64,000 nucleotides of DNA from Ecdyonurus torrentis. Taxonomy: Eukaryota; Arthropoda; Insecta; Ephemeroptera; Heptageniidae. Where the stretch lies: positions 32,770,080-32,834,079 of the forward strand of contig OX439133.1 of the NCBI GenBank assembly GCA_949318235.1. The letters are read 5' to 3'. The translations under genes were made by a program, and so were the position numbers. Below the pieces are notes generated by a model that ran no database searches, had not been told where the DNA came from, and saw only the letters and a program-made list of their open reading frames with translations. This document shows positions 1-11,789 of this stretch, piece after piece (within the stretch, counting starts at the first letter, position 1; each line of letters opens with the position of its first letter).

Positions 1-120
1 TGGTTTAGCCGCAATAGCATCTAAAAATCTAAAATAGCTACGAAATAGCGAATATAGTTTATCGATTGAATTATGAAAAGGATGATGTGTGTATAATATA
101 GACATATATTTTTTTTCCAG

Positions 121-272
121 ATGTTTCCCTTGCAGGTTATTCCTTGCAAGAAACTCCACAAGTTGTGCTGGACCATCCCTTCTTATTTTACTTGGTTCAT
201 CATACTTCTCAAGAAAATAACGTAGTCTTGTTCACTGGCAGAGTTGTACAACCACAAGGATATGCAAAATAA
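121..272 (+). CDS. Serpin, C-terminal exon (gene enters from the left)
   Basis: Seen: a polypyrimidine tract and AG at 119-120 precede an open frame (first full codon at 123) that ends in TAA at 270-272. It encodes the serpin signature block LDHPFLFYLVHH followed, after a short turn, by VVLFTGRVVQPQG. In serpins this block follows the reactive-centre loop and forms the last beta-strands of the core. Known: serpins are about 350-400 aa protease inhibitors, or non-inhibitory relatives, that trap serine or cysteine proteases. The P1-P1' bond should lie 10-13 residues before the Pro-Phe of the block, in the stretch AGYSLQETPQ, so P1 is probably Tyr or Leu (inference: chymotrypsin-like target if inhibitory). 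A second possible acceptor AG at 134-135 would shorten the exon without changing frame. An AATAAA overlaps the stop at 268-273. The hinge and all upstream exons are outside the window. No ER-retention motif is seen after the block. Confidence 0.85.
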
Positions 273-1100
273 AACAATTATCACACATGAGCAAAAATTA
301 CTACTAATTCTAGGTACATATATCCTCTGTAAACTACAATACGCACGGAAAAAATAAATAAGTAATAAATTGTAATAATTATATATATGCTGACTCATTT
401 TAAGCACATTTTGTTCAAAACAGCATGCACTTAATGCTATACTATACATAATAATTTTGAAAAGCGTAATAAATATTTTGATATTATGTTAAATCTGAAA
501 TATTTATGTAAACTTAATAATGTATTATTTATGTTAAAGGCAGCATATATTACGTAATATTCTTTCCATGCGTAGGTAAATAATACCTGCCACAGGTGTT
601 TTTATTTTATGCAACGTAACTTTTAATTAAAGTGAGATTCACCTTTATGGTTTTGCCCTGGTATTAGGTATTATTGTACTTAACCAGTCTTTTGTTCTAT
701 AGAGGTTACTATATTTACTTATTTTGCAATATGCAGTTTATAAATATGCCATTGCTACAGTTAATTCTTCTTTCGTGCATATTATTTTGTACGTGAAATA
801 TAAAATAAATAAAACATTAAAAATTTTACATATGGATGATGTTTAATTTGAAAATTCCCTTTTTCTCTAAATAGTTAGTATGCATTTTATCATTATTACT
901 TATAGGAATAAGTTAACTAGGTAGAACAAATTCTCATATACTGTCTGTTTGGTATAAAGTGACACAAATATCTTTGAATATGCCATTATAAATTCTCAGT
1001 TTTTACCTAACATACAATAGTGCACTATCATTTTTTTTCTTCTTAGTAAACATTTTTGGTTTGCGATTGATCGACATGTTTCCTACAACATTGCATCTTT
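273..1100. other. Serpin 3' flank, no gene seen
   Basis: AT-rich sequence with several AATAAA-like hexamers between 268 and 370 that could serve serpin polyadenylation. No exon-like open frame or repeat family member is recognised before the assembly gap. Confidence 0.5.
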
Positions 1101-1300
1101 NNNNNNNNNNNNNNNNNNNNNNNNNNNNNNNNNNNNNNNNNNNNNNNNNNNNNNNNNNNNNNNNNNNNNNNNNNNNNNNNNNNNNNNNNNNNNNNNNNNN
1201 NNNNNNNNNNNNNNNNNNNNNNNNNNNNNNNNNNNNNNNNNNNNNNNNNNNNNNNNNNNNNNNNNNNNNNNNNNNNNNNNNNNNNNNNNNNNNNNNNNNN
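1101..1300. other. Assembly gap (200 N)
   Basis: Exactly 200 N, which suggests a placeholder of unknown true length. Open frames crossing it are meaningless. Confidence 0.99.
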
Positions 1301-1602
1301 TGCGGATGACGTCATATTTATTGCGCTTGGAGGGCCATACTGGAGTAGTGCAAAACATTGATCAGCATAGGACAAACTTCATTTAAGCCCATTCTTTTTG
1401 GGAAATCAAGTATTTTTTTTGTTATTTGTTATTTTTCTCACATTCTTGAGATGCTTATTCAACATATTTACAACATCAATGCTCTCAAAAATATTGCATA
1501 GTATTTTTAAAATTAGCAAAATGATTTTTTTTCCGTATGCCACCCATGTTATTGAGTTATCAAACATGGCGTCGACTTTAACATGAATGCATAGACTCTA
1601 TA
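1301..1602 (-). repeat. MITE-B copy, truncated at the gap
   Basis: Matches the family whose complete copy is at 40082-40389. In this orientation it runs from the conserved GACGTCATATTTATTGCGCTT segment to the end ATGAATGCATAGACTCTATA. It carries the hallmark core AACATGGCGTCGACTTTAAC. Its other end lies in or is lost to the N run. Confidence 0.75.
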
Positions 1603-2202
1603 AATAAATAACAAAATGTGTATTTATGTTGTAAACTCCTGCTCAAGAAGAAAAAATGTCTTATTTAAAATTAATGTCAACACTCAGCTGAAATAAATAA
1701 AAAAATCAGCTTCCAAAAAAGGACAATTATTGTATTTGTTATATTTTCAATCAGCAGACAGCAGCTGTCAATTAAAATAGCTGTTGTTTTCAATGGCTCA
1801 TGATGACGTGACTTGTTATTTTGTTTGACCAATGCAAATGTTGAAGTGTATCAAGACATGCTACAAGTTATGTAGATATTTTTGTCCGTGTAGTAATAAT
1901 TAAAGTTACAACAAGCATTGGTTCTTGACAAATATAATTTACATAACAATAACAATACAACATACAATGAATGACACAACCGTAAGTACACTATTAACTA
2001 ATCAAATAAAACATTATAATGAAGTTTGTGACAATGTATTAATATCAGTAGAATATTACAATGTTGTTTGGGTGGGGAACATTAAAACATCGATGTTATC
2101 TATTTTTGTGTATTTATCAAAAAAGGATCCTAAAGTATAATATTGATGAATAGAAGCAAAAAAAGAAAAGAAAAATCATTTTTTTTGGGTATTTATATTC
2201 TT
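1603..2202. other. No gene seen
   Basis: AT-rich sequence with short open frames lacking codon structure or splice context. Nothing is recognised. Confidence 0.4.
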
Positions 2203-2545
2203 AAAGCCATAGACCACATAAAAACAACATGTGCTTTTTAATGTATAAACAACGAAATGGGATCTTCAAAACTAACAACAATTTTTACCAGAATGTTAAT
2301 AAGGCCTTACGAGAGAACGTGAAAAGCTGTAAAAGTATGCAATTTGCGTGACAATTCCATGTTTATTGACGTCAAAAACATGCAAAAATTAGTATGAAAA
2401 TGTTATGCGGGTTGCATAAATCGACATTTCTGATCACTGCTACGGGGCTACTGGTGAGTTTTGAGACAAACTAAAGTTATTTATGTAAATCCCATCAAGT
2501 GTTTTGTAATAAAAATGCTTATGTTTTTCTGCGGTCTATTCCTGA
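2203..2545 (+). repeat. MITE-A copy
   Basis: About 340 bp. It starts AAAGCCATAGACCACATAAA and ends with a diverged copy of the inverted terminus (GGTCTATTCC). MITE-A members share this terminal inverted repeat (AAAGnnATAGACCA), a central TGACGTCA-like site and the internal GGGTTTTGAGACAAACTAA. Around ten members occur in this window on both strands. No coding capacity. Confidence 0.8.
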
Positions 2546-3216
2546 TAGATGGCAAATTGTCATATATTTTAGCAGTTACAAAATATATGGACTTCTTGCA
2601 AACAATTTAGATAAAATCTTTGGTACGGCCACTTTGCAATTATTATAATATATACGAGTGTTTAAATTTATATATGGTGATATTTGTCTTATAGCACCCA
2701 GATAAACTTTATAGTAACACTTCTAAACTGTATTTTATCATTTTTTAATATAATATATTTTATATTTGGATATTTAAGTTTCAGTTTCATTTATAATGCG
2801 CAAGTCTATTAATCAATGAACTTAAAACAGATTTCAGATTCCAATTTAGCATTTTTTAAGCTATTAATTATTAATCAATTTATTTTATTTTTTAATGTAT
2901 TCGCTTCAAACATCAGGCAGTGTGTATTACAGTATTCCTCATAAATCTGATAGTTTGGTTACAGTAGATTTTAAAACATTAAATATTAAAATACAATAGT
3001 AAATGGTTTGGCAATTATGTTATATTAAATTATCGTCATTATTAAAGAAGCAGTTAAACAAATGCATGCTTGAAAGTGCGAAGTTTAAGCTGGCAACACG
3101 TATGGACCACATTTGTACTTAATTACAATACTTCAGGATAGGGAGCGTGCCTGTCTCTACGCCGAGTGTGATTGGCTAGCATACTTCGCCGGTAACTCAA
3201 TTGTTAATCTTAAATT
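2546..3216. other. No gene seen
   Basis: AT-rich spacer between two MITE-A copies. No gene or repeat recognised. Confidence 0.4.
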
Positions 3217-3557
3217 AAAGGCATAGACCACATGAAATAACATTTGTATTGAATAATAAAACACAACATGGGATCGCCAAAACTGATGACAATTTTTACC
3301 AGAATGTAAATGTGACCACACCAGAGGACGTGAAAAAATTTTAAAGTATGTAATTTGCGTAACCATTCCTGTTTGTGACGTCAGAAACTTGCAAAAACTA
3401 GTTTGAAAATGTTTTGTGAATTGTATAAATCTAAATTTTCTGACTAGTGCCACGGCGCGCTACCAGTTGGGTTTTGAGACAAACTAATGTTATTTATGTA
3501 AGTCCCATCAAGTGATTTGTGCTATCAATGCCAATGTTTTCTTTTGGACTAAGCCTT
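3217..3557 (+). repeat. MITE-A copy
   Basis: Begins AAAGGCATAGACCACATG, contains the family interior with GTGACGTCAGAAAC, and ends in a diverged inverted terminus (TTTGGACTAAGCCTTT). Confidence 0.75.
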
Positions 3558-3637
3558 TTAAATTTGATTCTTAAGATCGTTTGATCTGTATTTCTCCCTC
3601 CTTCTCTTTTGTCTCGATAATTCAAACTTGTTAATTG

Positions 3638-3796
3638 ACTAATAAAGGATCAACTGTTTTGAAGCCGCCTATAAGTGATTTTGGTCACATCCGCTTCCGT
3701 TTCGACGTAGTGCGCATGTGTAGCAAGTAGAAACGGAAGCGGGATGTGACCAAACTTGCTTTATAGTCATGTCAATGCAGTTGTTCCTTTATTAGT
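3638..3796. repeat. 159-bp hairpin MITE
   Basis: Near-palindrome: ends ACTAATAAAGGATCAACTG and CAGTTGTTCCTTTATTAGT, with inner arms GGTCACATCCGCTTCCGTTTC and its complement around a short loop. The whole unit could fold into one stem. Single copy in the window. Confidence 0.75.
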
Positions 3797-3988
3797 AAAA
3801 TAACAGTTGATAGAGATTTGAGTGTCCTGCAATGTTGGCCTAAGTAAGAGCATCAAAGCAATGTTAAAACTAAATAAACGACAATTTGTCATTTGTGTCG
3901 TAAAGTTACTTACACTAGGTAATATTATAACGTAGAGGTCACTTGGACTTGACGTTTGGCTACAGGCTTGAGTGGCTCTCTAGTAATT

Positions 3989-4151
3989 AAAGGAATAGAA
4001 CAGAGAAAAACATTGGCATTTATATCACAAAACACTTGATGCCATTTATATAGTTTGTCTCAAAGCCTAACAGTAGCCCCGTAGCAGTGATCAGAAAATT
4101 CGATTTATGCAACCCGCACAACATTTTCATACTAATTTTTGCATGTTTCAT
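3989..4151 (-). repeat. MITE-A, half copy
   Basis: AAAGGAATAGAACAGAG start and family interior in reverse orientation, ending abruptly at the central site (GCATGTTTCATATC), so only one half remains. Confidence 0.7.
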
Positions 4152-4479
4152 ATCTGTCATTTGTTTCCAAATATAACGTAGTAAAAATATGTTTTATCAA
4201 AGAAATTGAAAGACAAAATACCCAATCATGACCGTATAATAAATTTTACTAACATGTTGGGGGTTGTCAATAAAACTGACATTTTTGTTGCTATATATTG
4301 TTTATTTAATTTTATATTATTATTTCATACGGAACAAAATTTGCAAACATTTTTTTTTTTTTTGAAACTGTTCACTTTTTTCATAAGATTAGCAGTGTAA
4401 TATTAACCTGTCAATATCAATACTCAAATATCCTTCACCTCCTCAACACTTATCTTTTATTGCGTGAAAAGTATAATAT

Positions 4480-4792
4480 AAAGCCATAGACCACATGTTT
4501 TGTTTTAATCATTTAACACAAAATCGGATCTACTAAACAAATAATAATTTTTACCAAAATGTAAATGTGGCCCGGCAAGAGAGTGTGAAAAAACTGTAAA
4601 GTATGCAATTGGCGTAAATATTTCTCTTTATGACGTCAGAAACAGGCAAAAATTAGCATGAAAATGTTATGAGGGTTGCAAAAGTTGACATTTTCTTATC
4701 ACTGCTACGGCGCTACAGTTGGGTTTTGATGTAAGTCCCATTAAGGGTTTTGTGATATAAATGCATATGTTTTTGTCTGGTCTATTCCTTTA
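4480..4792 (+). repeat. MITE-A, complete copy
   Basis: Both termini preserved: AAAGCCATAGACCACATG on the left and TCTGGTCTATTCCTTTAA on the right, with the central ATGACGTCAGAAAC. Confidence 0.85.
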
Positions 4793-4879
4793 AGTGCAGT
4801 GACAATAATTTTTGTTAGTAATTTTTGGACACATTAATGAATGGTAAATGTTTGAAATAAATTTGAGAACTATGTTTGG

Positions 4880-5950
4880 TAGGTGACGTCAAACAGACCT
4901 ACTTTGACGTCCTTTCTATGTCAATAGGGTCTCTACATACTCAGTGACGTCAGTTCTATGTCAGTAAGATCTCTACATACTTAGTGACGTCAGTTCTATG
5001 TCAGTAAGGTCTCTACATACTTAGTGACGTCAGTTCTATGTCAGTAAGGTCTCTACATACTTAGTGACGTCAGTTCTATGTCAGTAAGGTCTCTACATAC
5101 TAAGTGACGTCACTTCTATGTCAGTAAGGTCTCTACATACTAAGTGACGTCAGTTCTATGTCAGTAAGCTCTCTACATACTTAGTGACGTCAGTTCTATG
5201 TCAGTAAGGTCTCTACATACTTAGTAACGTCAATTCTATGTCAGTAAGGTCTCTACATACTAAGTGACGTCAGTTCTATGTCAGTAAGATTTCTACATAC
5301 TTAGTGACGTCAGTTCTATGTCAGTAAGGTCTCTACGTAATTAGTGACGTCAGTTCTATGTCAGTAAGGTCTCTACATATTTAGTGACGACAGTTCTATA
5401 TAAGTAAGGTCTCTACATACTTAGTGACGTCAGTTCTATGTTAGTAAGGTCTCTACATACTTAGTGACGTCAGTTCTATGTCAGTAAGGTCTCTACATAC
5501 TTAGTGACGTCAGTTCTATGTCAGTAAGGTCTCTACATACTTAGTGACGTCAGTTCTATGTCAGTAAGGTCTCTACGTAATTAGTGACGTCAGTTCTATG
5601 TCAGTAAGGTCTCTACATACTTAGTGACGTCAGTTCTATGTCAGTAAGGTCTCTACATACTTAGTGACGTCAGTTCTATGTCAGTAAGGTCTCTACATAC
5701 TTAGTGACGTCAGTTCTATGTCAGTAAGGTCTCTACATACTTAGTGACGTCAGTTCTATGTCAGTAAGGTCTCTACATACTTAGTGACGTCAGTTCTATG
5801 TCAGTAAGGTCTCTACATACTTAGTGACGTCAGTTCTATATCAGTAAGGTCTCTACATACTTAGTGACGTCAGTTCTATGTCAGTAAGGTCTCTACATAC
5901 TTAGTGACGTCACACAGACCTACTGTGATGTCTGTTCTATGTCCGTAAGG
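4880..5950. repeat. Minisatellite: 24 units of exactly 40 bp, most carrying TGACGTCA
   Basis: Seen: from about 4941 to 5900 a 40-bp unit repeats 24 times without a single length change; substitutions are rare. Each unit reads TTAGTGACGTCAGTTCTATG then TCAGTAAGGTCTCTACATAC. A few units differ (for example TAACGTCAA near 5225 and GACGACAG near 5388). Both edges carry a diverged unit with ACAGACCTACT in place of the regular right half. Known: TGACGTCA is the full CREB/ATF palindrome. Whether it binds anything here is inference. No open frame or promoter lies beside the array; the next gene, lectin 1, ends at 7981 and is transcribed toward it. Confidence 0.95.
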
Positions 5951-6075
5951 TCTCAATACCCGATATGAGATCTAACATTACGTCGTCTTTAAAATAGTTG
6001 CAAACCCTCTATAATCCAACCCAGGCTTACAAATGATTGAGCAAATCCTATAATTAACCTAACACGATGACTTAA

Positions 6076-6403
6076 GGCGGGAAATCAGCTACTGCGGGAT
6101 ATGACTAAAAGTTGTAAAGACAGAAAAATCAGAAATTTTGTACAGTGATACATTAGAATTAGGTATCTTCAAAAATGTAAAAATTTTGGGGGGTCACCAT
6201 TCTATATTTTGAATTATGATTTTTTGAAGTTTTAGTCCCATAAGACCCATGTTAATTTCAATAATTAATTTCTCTCTTATCTGATGGTCACAGGTTCTGA
6301 AAATTTTACCATAGGTAGCTGTTACTATTAACTTTCAAATGACATTATAAAATTAAGAACTTTTTTTTTTAGATTTTAAATATAAGCAATCTATATACAA
6401 CCC
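6076..6403 (+). mobile_element. MITE-C, TTAA-flanked insertion
   Basis: Seen: 328 bp flanked by TTAA on both sides (6072-6075 and 6404-6407). The A2 duplicon has a single TTAA at the same place (TTAACGTAAATG near 28153), so this is a filled versus empty site. Ends are GGCGGGAAATCAGC and ATATACAACCC, with only very short terminal similarity. Other copies are at about 20125-20447 and 44101-44438. Known: TTAA target duplication is typical of piggyBac and of Kolobok-type elements. No coding capacity. Confidence 0.85.
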
Positions 6404-6533
6404 TTAACATAAATGTAAGCACGCTATAACTGATCCATCATGGCGTCGATGTAACATGAATTCTTAGCCCCATTTAAATAGCGTCAATTAAAAAAAAAGT
6501 TTGCAGAGCTGCATATAACTGCATCCAAAAAAC

Positions 6534-6722
6534 GTAATTTATGCTGCATGTATGTCATTATAGCATAAATGTTGCTAAATTAGAACAATAAATAATTATG
6601 CTGTACAACATAATATTTATGCTATATGTAACATAGTTATTAGGAAGTATAGCAATAATTATGCTGAATAAAACAAATTATGCTACAAATGAGACAGCAT
6701 AATTATTATGCAGTTAATTTGT
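6534..6722. repeat. Repeat rich in TAGCATAA/TTATGCT, A1 copy
   Basis: AT-rich element with many short inverted TTATGCT/AGCATAA motifs and a central ATTATGCTGTACAACATAAT. Related copies lie at 28268-28468, around 16385-17620 (split by a foldback element) and, diverged, near 20580-20680. Confidence 0.7.
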
Positions 6723-6856
6723 CCATGTATTGGTTCAAGTATTCTCGTACGGCTCAAATCTTAGAATGTCTTTTCTTTACTTCAACTTTTGTCCTATAGG
6801 TTTCAAGCTTTATTTAGCTTGAAAACATGTTAGCTGGAGTTAAGTCTAAGAATGAG

Positions 6857-6887
<31 letters not shown>

Positions 6888-7263
6888 TCTTTTACAGAGA
6901 ATAGACTTCAGATACAAAAGCTGACATTCAACATTGACTGCATGGTTCATTTCTCTCCACTTAAGAGAAAATGACACTTGCTGACAAAATTAAATATCTA
7001 CTTTTACATATGAAGCGTTCATATAGTATGAACTTTCAATTCTGTAGCATGGAAAATAAATTGCTTTCAATAACTGTTTTTTATTTAATATTTACAAAAA
7101 ATATTAGTTAGAACAAATTCAAATAAAGAGAGAGGAATATGACAATAAAAAAGTCCCTTACACCACACCAAATAGGCAACCCGCTATACTTGTGTGTGGA
7201 AAGTGTTGCATAACTGTACAGGGTTCATCATAAACTAGTTAATTTATTTGTTTCTTTATTTAT

Positions 7264-7273
7264 TCATTTTTTT

Positions 7274-7324
<51 letters not shown>

Positions 7325-7340
7325 TTTGTTTATTTATTTA
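7264..7340. repeat. (TTTA)n microsatellite
   Basis: About 77 bp of TTTA with a few substitutions. The A2 counterpart at 29082-29200 is longer and purer. A short (GA)n at 6862-6887 is likewise the counterpart of the long tract at 28611-28722. Confidence 0.85.
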
Positions 7341-7846
7341 TAGATGTAATTAAATATTTAGAAGCAATAAATTCACAAATATGTAAAAGTCTGTAACTAT
7401 GAAATAAAATATTTTGAATACACTTGTATGTATTTTTGTAATCAAATTGTACAGATTTTTTATATTTTATTTAACGAAGAAATGTCGAAATAAAATTGCA
7501 TGTTTAAATTTTTTATATATTTATTGATGGTTGTGTTTGAGAGTAAACATTTACTACAGTGACCTTGTTACATATAAACAACAATACAAAAACTTTAACT
7601 TTTAACTTATATCTTTCCAGGGTAAAATATCGCACAAAAGTAAAATATTGCATGCAAAAAAATATATTTAACAAATATACTTTTTGAACTAAATTAAAAA
7701 AAATAAGTGTAAAAGAAACAACATTTATTATTACAAATATGTAAATGATTTATTATTACAAAAAATTATTTTTAATTTGGTGTTAAATACAATTTTGCAA
7801 ACAAAGTATATAAAATATTAAACTGCAGTCTGGTTATTACATAGGT

Positions 7847-7852
7847 TTTATT
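7847..7852 (-). promoter_or_regulatory. Poly(A) signal of lectin 1
   Basis: AATAAA on - about 130 nt after the lectin 1 stop. The same hexamer is conserved in the duplicate at 29709-29714, at the same distance from its original stop. Confidence 0.5.
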
Positions 7853-7980
7853 ACCAAAACAAAAATGAATATAAATGATATAAATATTATATCATATAAA
7901 AAGTTGCCTGTTTGCTTTACTTAAATTTCTTGACTGTTAAATAACAAATGTTATTACATTGAACACTGATTAGCTTATGT

Positions 7981-9099
7981 TTAACATAAAGTATTTTGTT
8001 CACATATGAAAGCTAATTTGTTTGAACAAAGGTAATCTCCCCATCCTGCAGTATGAAGATATAAACAGTTTTCACTTGTAACATTAGCCATAAAAGACAG
8101 TCCAGCCAAGAATGTGACGTCAGTTCCAGTTGACGTCCACTTCCACTTGCCTTCCTGTGCAGCATCACTGCCACTAGACCAAGGAGAACTTATTTTACTA
8201 TTCAGTTTTCTAACTTCAGGCTTCAGAACGTCCCACTCTTGTTTTGTTTCAACGCTGACCAAGGCCATCCCATGTGACTTGCAGAATTTGTCAGCCTCAG
8301 GCCAGGACATCGTAGGCTGGTCGTATGAGAAGTAATATCTCTTGTTGTTGAAGGTCTGGGTTGTCAAGCTTAGTACTGACAGCTGACATGATTGTTTCTT
8401 TATTGCTTCAAATATAAAGTTTATTTTAATTTGGTCTTCTTGTTGAGTCTGTTTTGTTTGACTCTGACCCTGTTTCATTTCATATTGATTCAGTTTCAAT
8501 TGACTCAGTGCCTGCTTTATTTCTTCTTGGGTCAGTTTGACTTCACTCAATTCTTTCTCTATTTCGTCTTGGGTCAGTTTGACTTGACTCAATTCTTTCT
8601 TTATTTCGTCTTGGGTCAGTTTGACTTCACTCAATTCTTTCTTTATTTCTTCTTGAGTCAGTTTGACTTCACTCAATTCTTTCTTTATTTCGTCTTGGGT
8701 CAGTTTGACTTGACTCAATTCTTTCTTTATTTCGTCTTGGGTCAGTTTGACTTCACTCAGTCCTTTCTTCATTTCGTCTTGGGTCTGTGTCATATGACTC
8801 TGTCCCTGCATCATTACATTTTGGTTCGGCCTTAGTTGACTCATTCCCTGCTTCATTTCGTCTTGATTCTGCCTTAGTTGACCCAGTGCCTTATTCAAAT
8901 CATCCTGATTATTTCTCACGGCGTCCATCTTGTTTTCCAGTGCTCTCTGTTGGCCTGTCAATATTGACAACTGAAAGTTTTCTTCTATTCTCAACTCCAA
9001 CTTTGTGTCTTCAGTTGATTTTTCTCTTCTTTCAAACTTCTTTGCAAGTTGTTTTATGTCATTACTCAGCTCAGTTAGTTTTGAGTCAATATATTGTGC
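7981..9099 (-). CDS. Lectin 1, exon 3: coiled coil and C-type lectin domain
   Basis: With exon 2 (11702-11770) this gives a secreted protein of 395 aa. The acceptor is TTCCAG|GCACAA at 9103-9098; joining at phase 0 reads ...ITVE-AQYIDSK. In order: N-terminal alpha-helical segment; ten 14-residue coiled-coil units of the type EVKLTQDEIKKELS (two heptads; core V, Q, I, L); linker with one Cys (KKQSCQLS); then a lectin domain from RYYFSYDQ to the C terminus. Domain marks are SWPEADKFCKSHGMALVSVET, WSSGSDAAQEGKWKWTSTG, ENCLYL, GWGDYLC and FICE, giving the four canonical cysteines. WGD resembles the WND calcium site, but no EPN or QPD is present, so sugar binding is uncertain. NVTS is a possible N-glycosylation site. 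Stop TAA at 7981-7983. Known: coiled coils oligomerise such lectins, raising avidity. Inference: secreted recognition lectin. Confidence 0.9.
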   Translation of the reverse strand, partial: AQYIDSKLTELSNDIKQLAKKFERREKSTEDTKLELRIEENFQLSILTGQQRALENKMDAVRNNQDDLNKALGQLRQNQDEMKQGMSQLRPNQNVMMQGQSHMTQTQDEMKKGLSEVKLTQDEIKKELSQVKLTQDEIKKELSEVKLTQEEIKKELSEVKLTQDEIKKELSQVKLTQDEIEKELSEVKLTQEEIKQALSQLKLNQYEMKQGQSQTKQTQQEDQIKINFIFEAIKKQSCQLSVLSLTTQTFNNKRYYFSYDQPTMSWPEADKFCKSHGMALVSVETKQEWDVLKPEVRKLNSKISSPWSSGSDAAQEGKWKWTSTGTDVTFLAGLSFMANVTSENCLYLHTAGWGDYLCSNKLAFICEQNTLC

Positions 9100-9154
9100 C
9101 TGGAACATTTTAAACATAATGTCAATAAAAATCTATTTTTATATTATACTGATA

Positions 9155-10393
<1,239 letters not shown>

Positions 10394-10854
10394 ATATTAA
10401 AATTTTTATACAATATTATGGATTTTAAGGCAGTGAGAGGCTGACTTTTAACGGAAATACTCAAACGGGGAAAATTTTTTTGCTTTTTTTCTATGTAATT
10501 TTTATTTATTTACCATTATTTATTTTATTTATTTATTTATTTATTTATTCTATTTATTATAACTAGCAAAATTAAAATTTTTTTTTTTTTTTTATTCTGA
10601 AAATTTTTAAAATATAGTTTTGTGTACTGAATACAATTCTAGAATTATTGTTAGTTTAAATAAGTTTTTAATTGGATTCAAAAATTGGCGCTTTATTTTG
10701 AATGTTTACTTTTATATGTAATCAATAAATAGTAATAGTATAACACAAAATAAGACTATAGAGATTTTACTTTGTTTTACTTTATTTCTAACACAATGAT
10801 TATTTGTAATGTTTATTAAATGTAATAAACCTAAAAAAATATAAAAATGAGAAA

Positions 10855-11275
10855 AAGACAACTTGCATGTCATTTTATTATGGTCTCAAGTACTTCTTTA
10901 GGAAAACTAAATAATATTAGTGTTTATAAATCTTCTTAAAACATGCTACATCATTTTTAAAGTAAGTTTTGAATTTTAAATTTCATTTCAAGTGAGGCAG
11001 TGGCCATTAGGGCAAAAGATAATTTGTGTTTATTTTTCTGTTATTATTTATTTATTTATTTGTTTATTTTTGTTTGTTTGTTTGCTTATTTATTTATTTA
11101 TTTATGTTTTAATGTTTTAAAATAAAAGGAGTAAGATTGAAGAATTGATAAAAATACACTTATATTACCTATTATAAGTATATTATATTATTTATTCTCC
11201 TAAAGAATTGTTTAAGACCATAAAAAATGTCATTCAATTTGTCTATTATTTAAGACAAGCTAACTTTTTTCTAAG
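10855..11275. repeat. Diverged palindromic element in intron 2
   Basis: Left part ACAACTTGCATGTC...AAAACATGCTACATCATTT and right part CTAAAGAATTGTTTAAGACC match the two arms of the clean palindrome at 42722-43273. The A2 counterpart is 32040-32285. Confidence 0.6.
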
Positions 11276-11701
11276 AAAATAAATTGATGTGTGTAATAAT
11301 AAAACTTATAATATTCTTAAAACTAAAAAGTTTGTTTTATTGAAACAGTATGTTTTTTTTCGTTATTTAATTTTATTGTTATTTTCCACTGCTAAGTAGC
11401 AAACATATTTTATAGATCCTAAACTAGTTTATTATATTATATATAAAATTTATCTTTTAAAAATCAAATTTTAAATAACGCTTTATTCGAGTTAATGCAG
11501 AAATGTTAATTAAACAACATTTTGATACTACTAGCCCTGATTACTTTGTATTCTATGTGAATTATATTTTGAAAAGAAATACTTAAAATGAAAAAGAAAA
11601 ATGTTAAAACTTTTAAAACTGTAGCAAGCTATTGCCTCAAAATTGATATTTTATATTTTACAAATGTAAACAAAATAAATTGACAAAAGTTGAGTTCTTA
11701 C

Positions 11702-11772
11702 CTCAACTGTAATGTCCTGAAATGTCCATTGCATCATCAGCAAAACTAGGATGGTCGTCTTGAAGAACATTT
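11702..11772 (-). CDS. Lectin 1, exon 2: start codon and signal peptide
   Basis: Acceptor TTTACAG|AA then ATG (11770-11768), coding 23 residues MFFKTTILVLLMMQWTFQDI followed by TVE. The donor GAG|GTAAGA is at 11702/11701. The hydrophobic stretch ILVLLMM is a typical secretory signal. The exon ends in phase 0 and joins exon 3 in frame. The duplicate at 32870-32940 differs by two residues (T to K and V to A), which supports a real coding exon. Confidence 0.9.
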
Positions 11773-11789
11773 CTGTAAATAGAACATAA

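Noticed and set aside
1043..1375. Open frames spanning the N run
   Set aside because: Consist mostly of undetermined residues.
4880..5950. CRISPR-like array (also 60660-62018)
   Set aside because: Units are contiguous with no unique spacers, and the genome is animal.
8392..9113. Open frames on + opposite the lectin 1 exon (also 30254-30849 opposite lectin 2)
   Set aside because: Antisense shadows of the 42-bp coiled-coil repeats.
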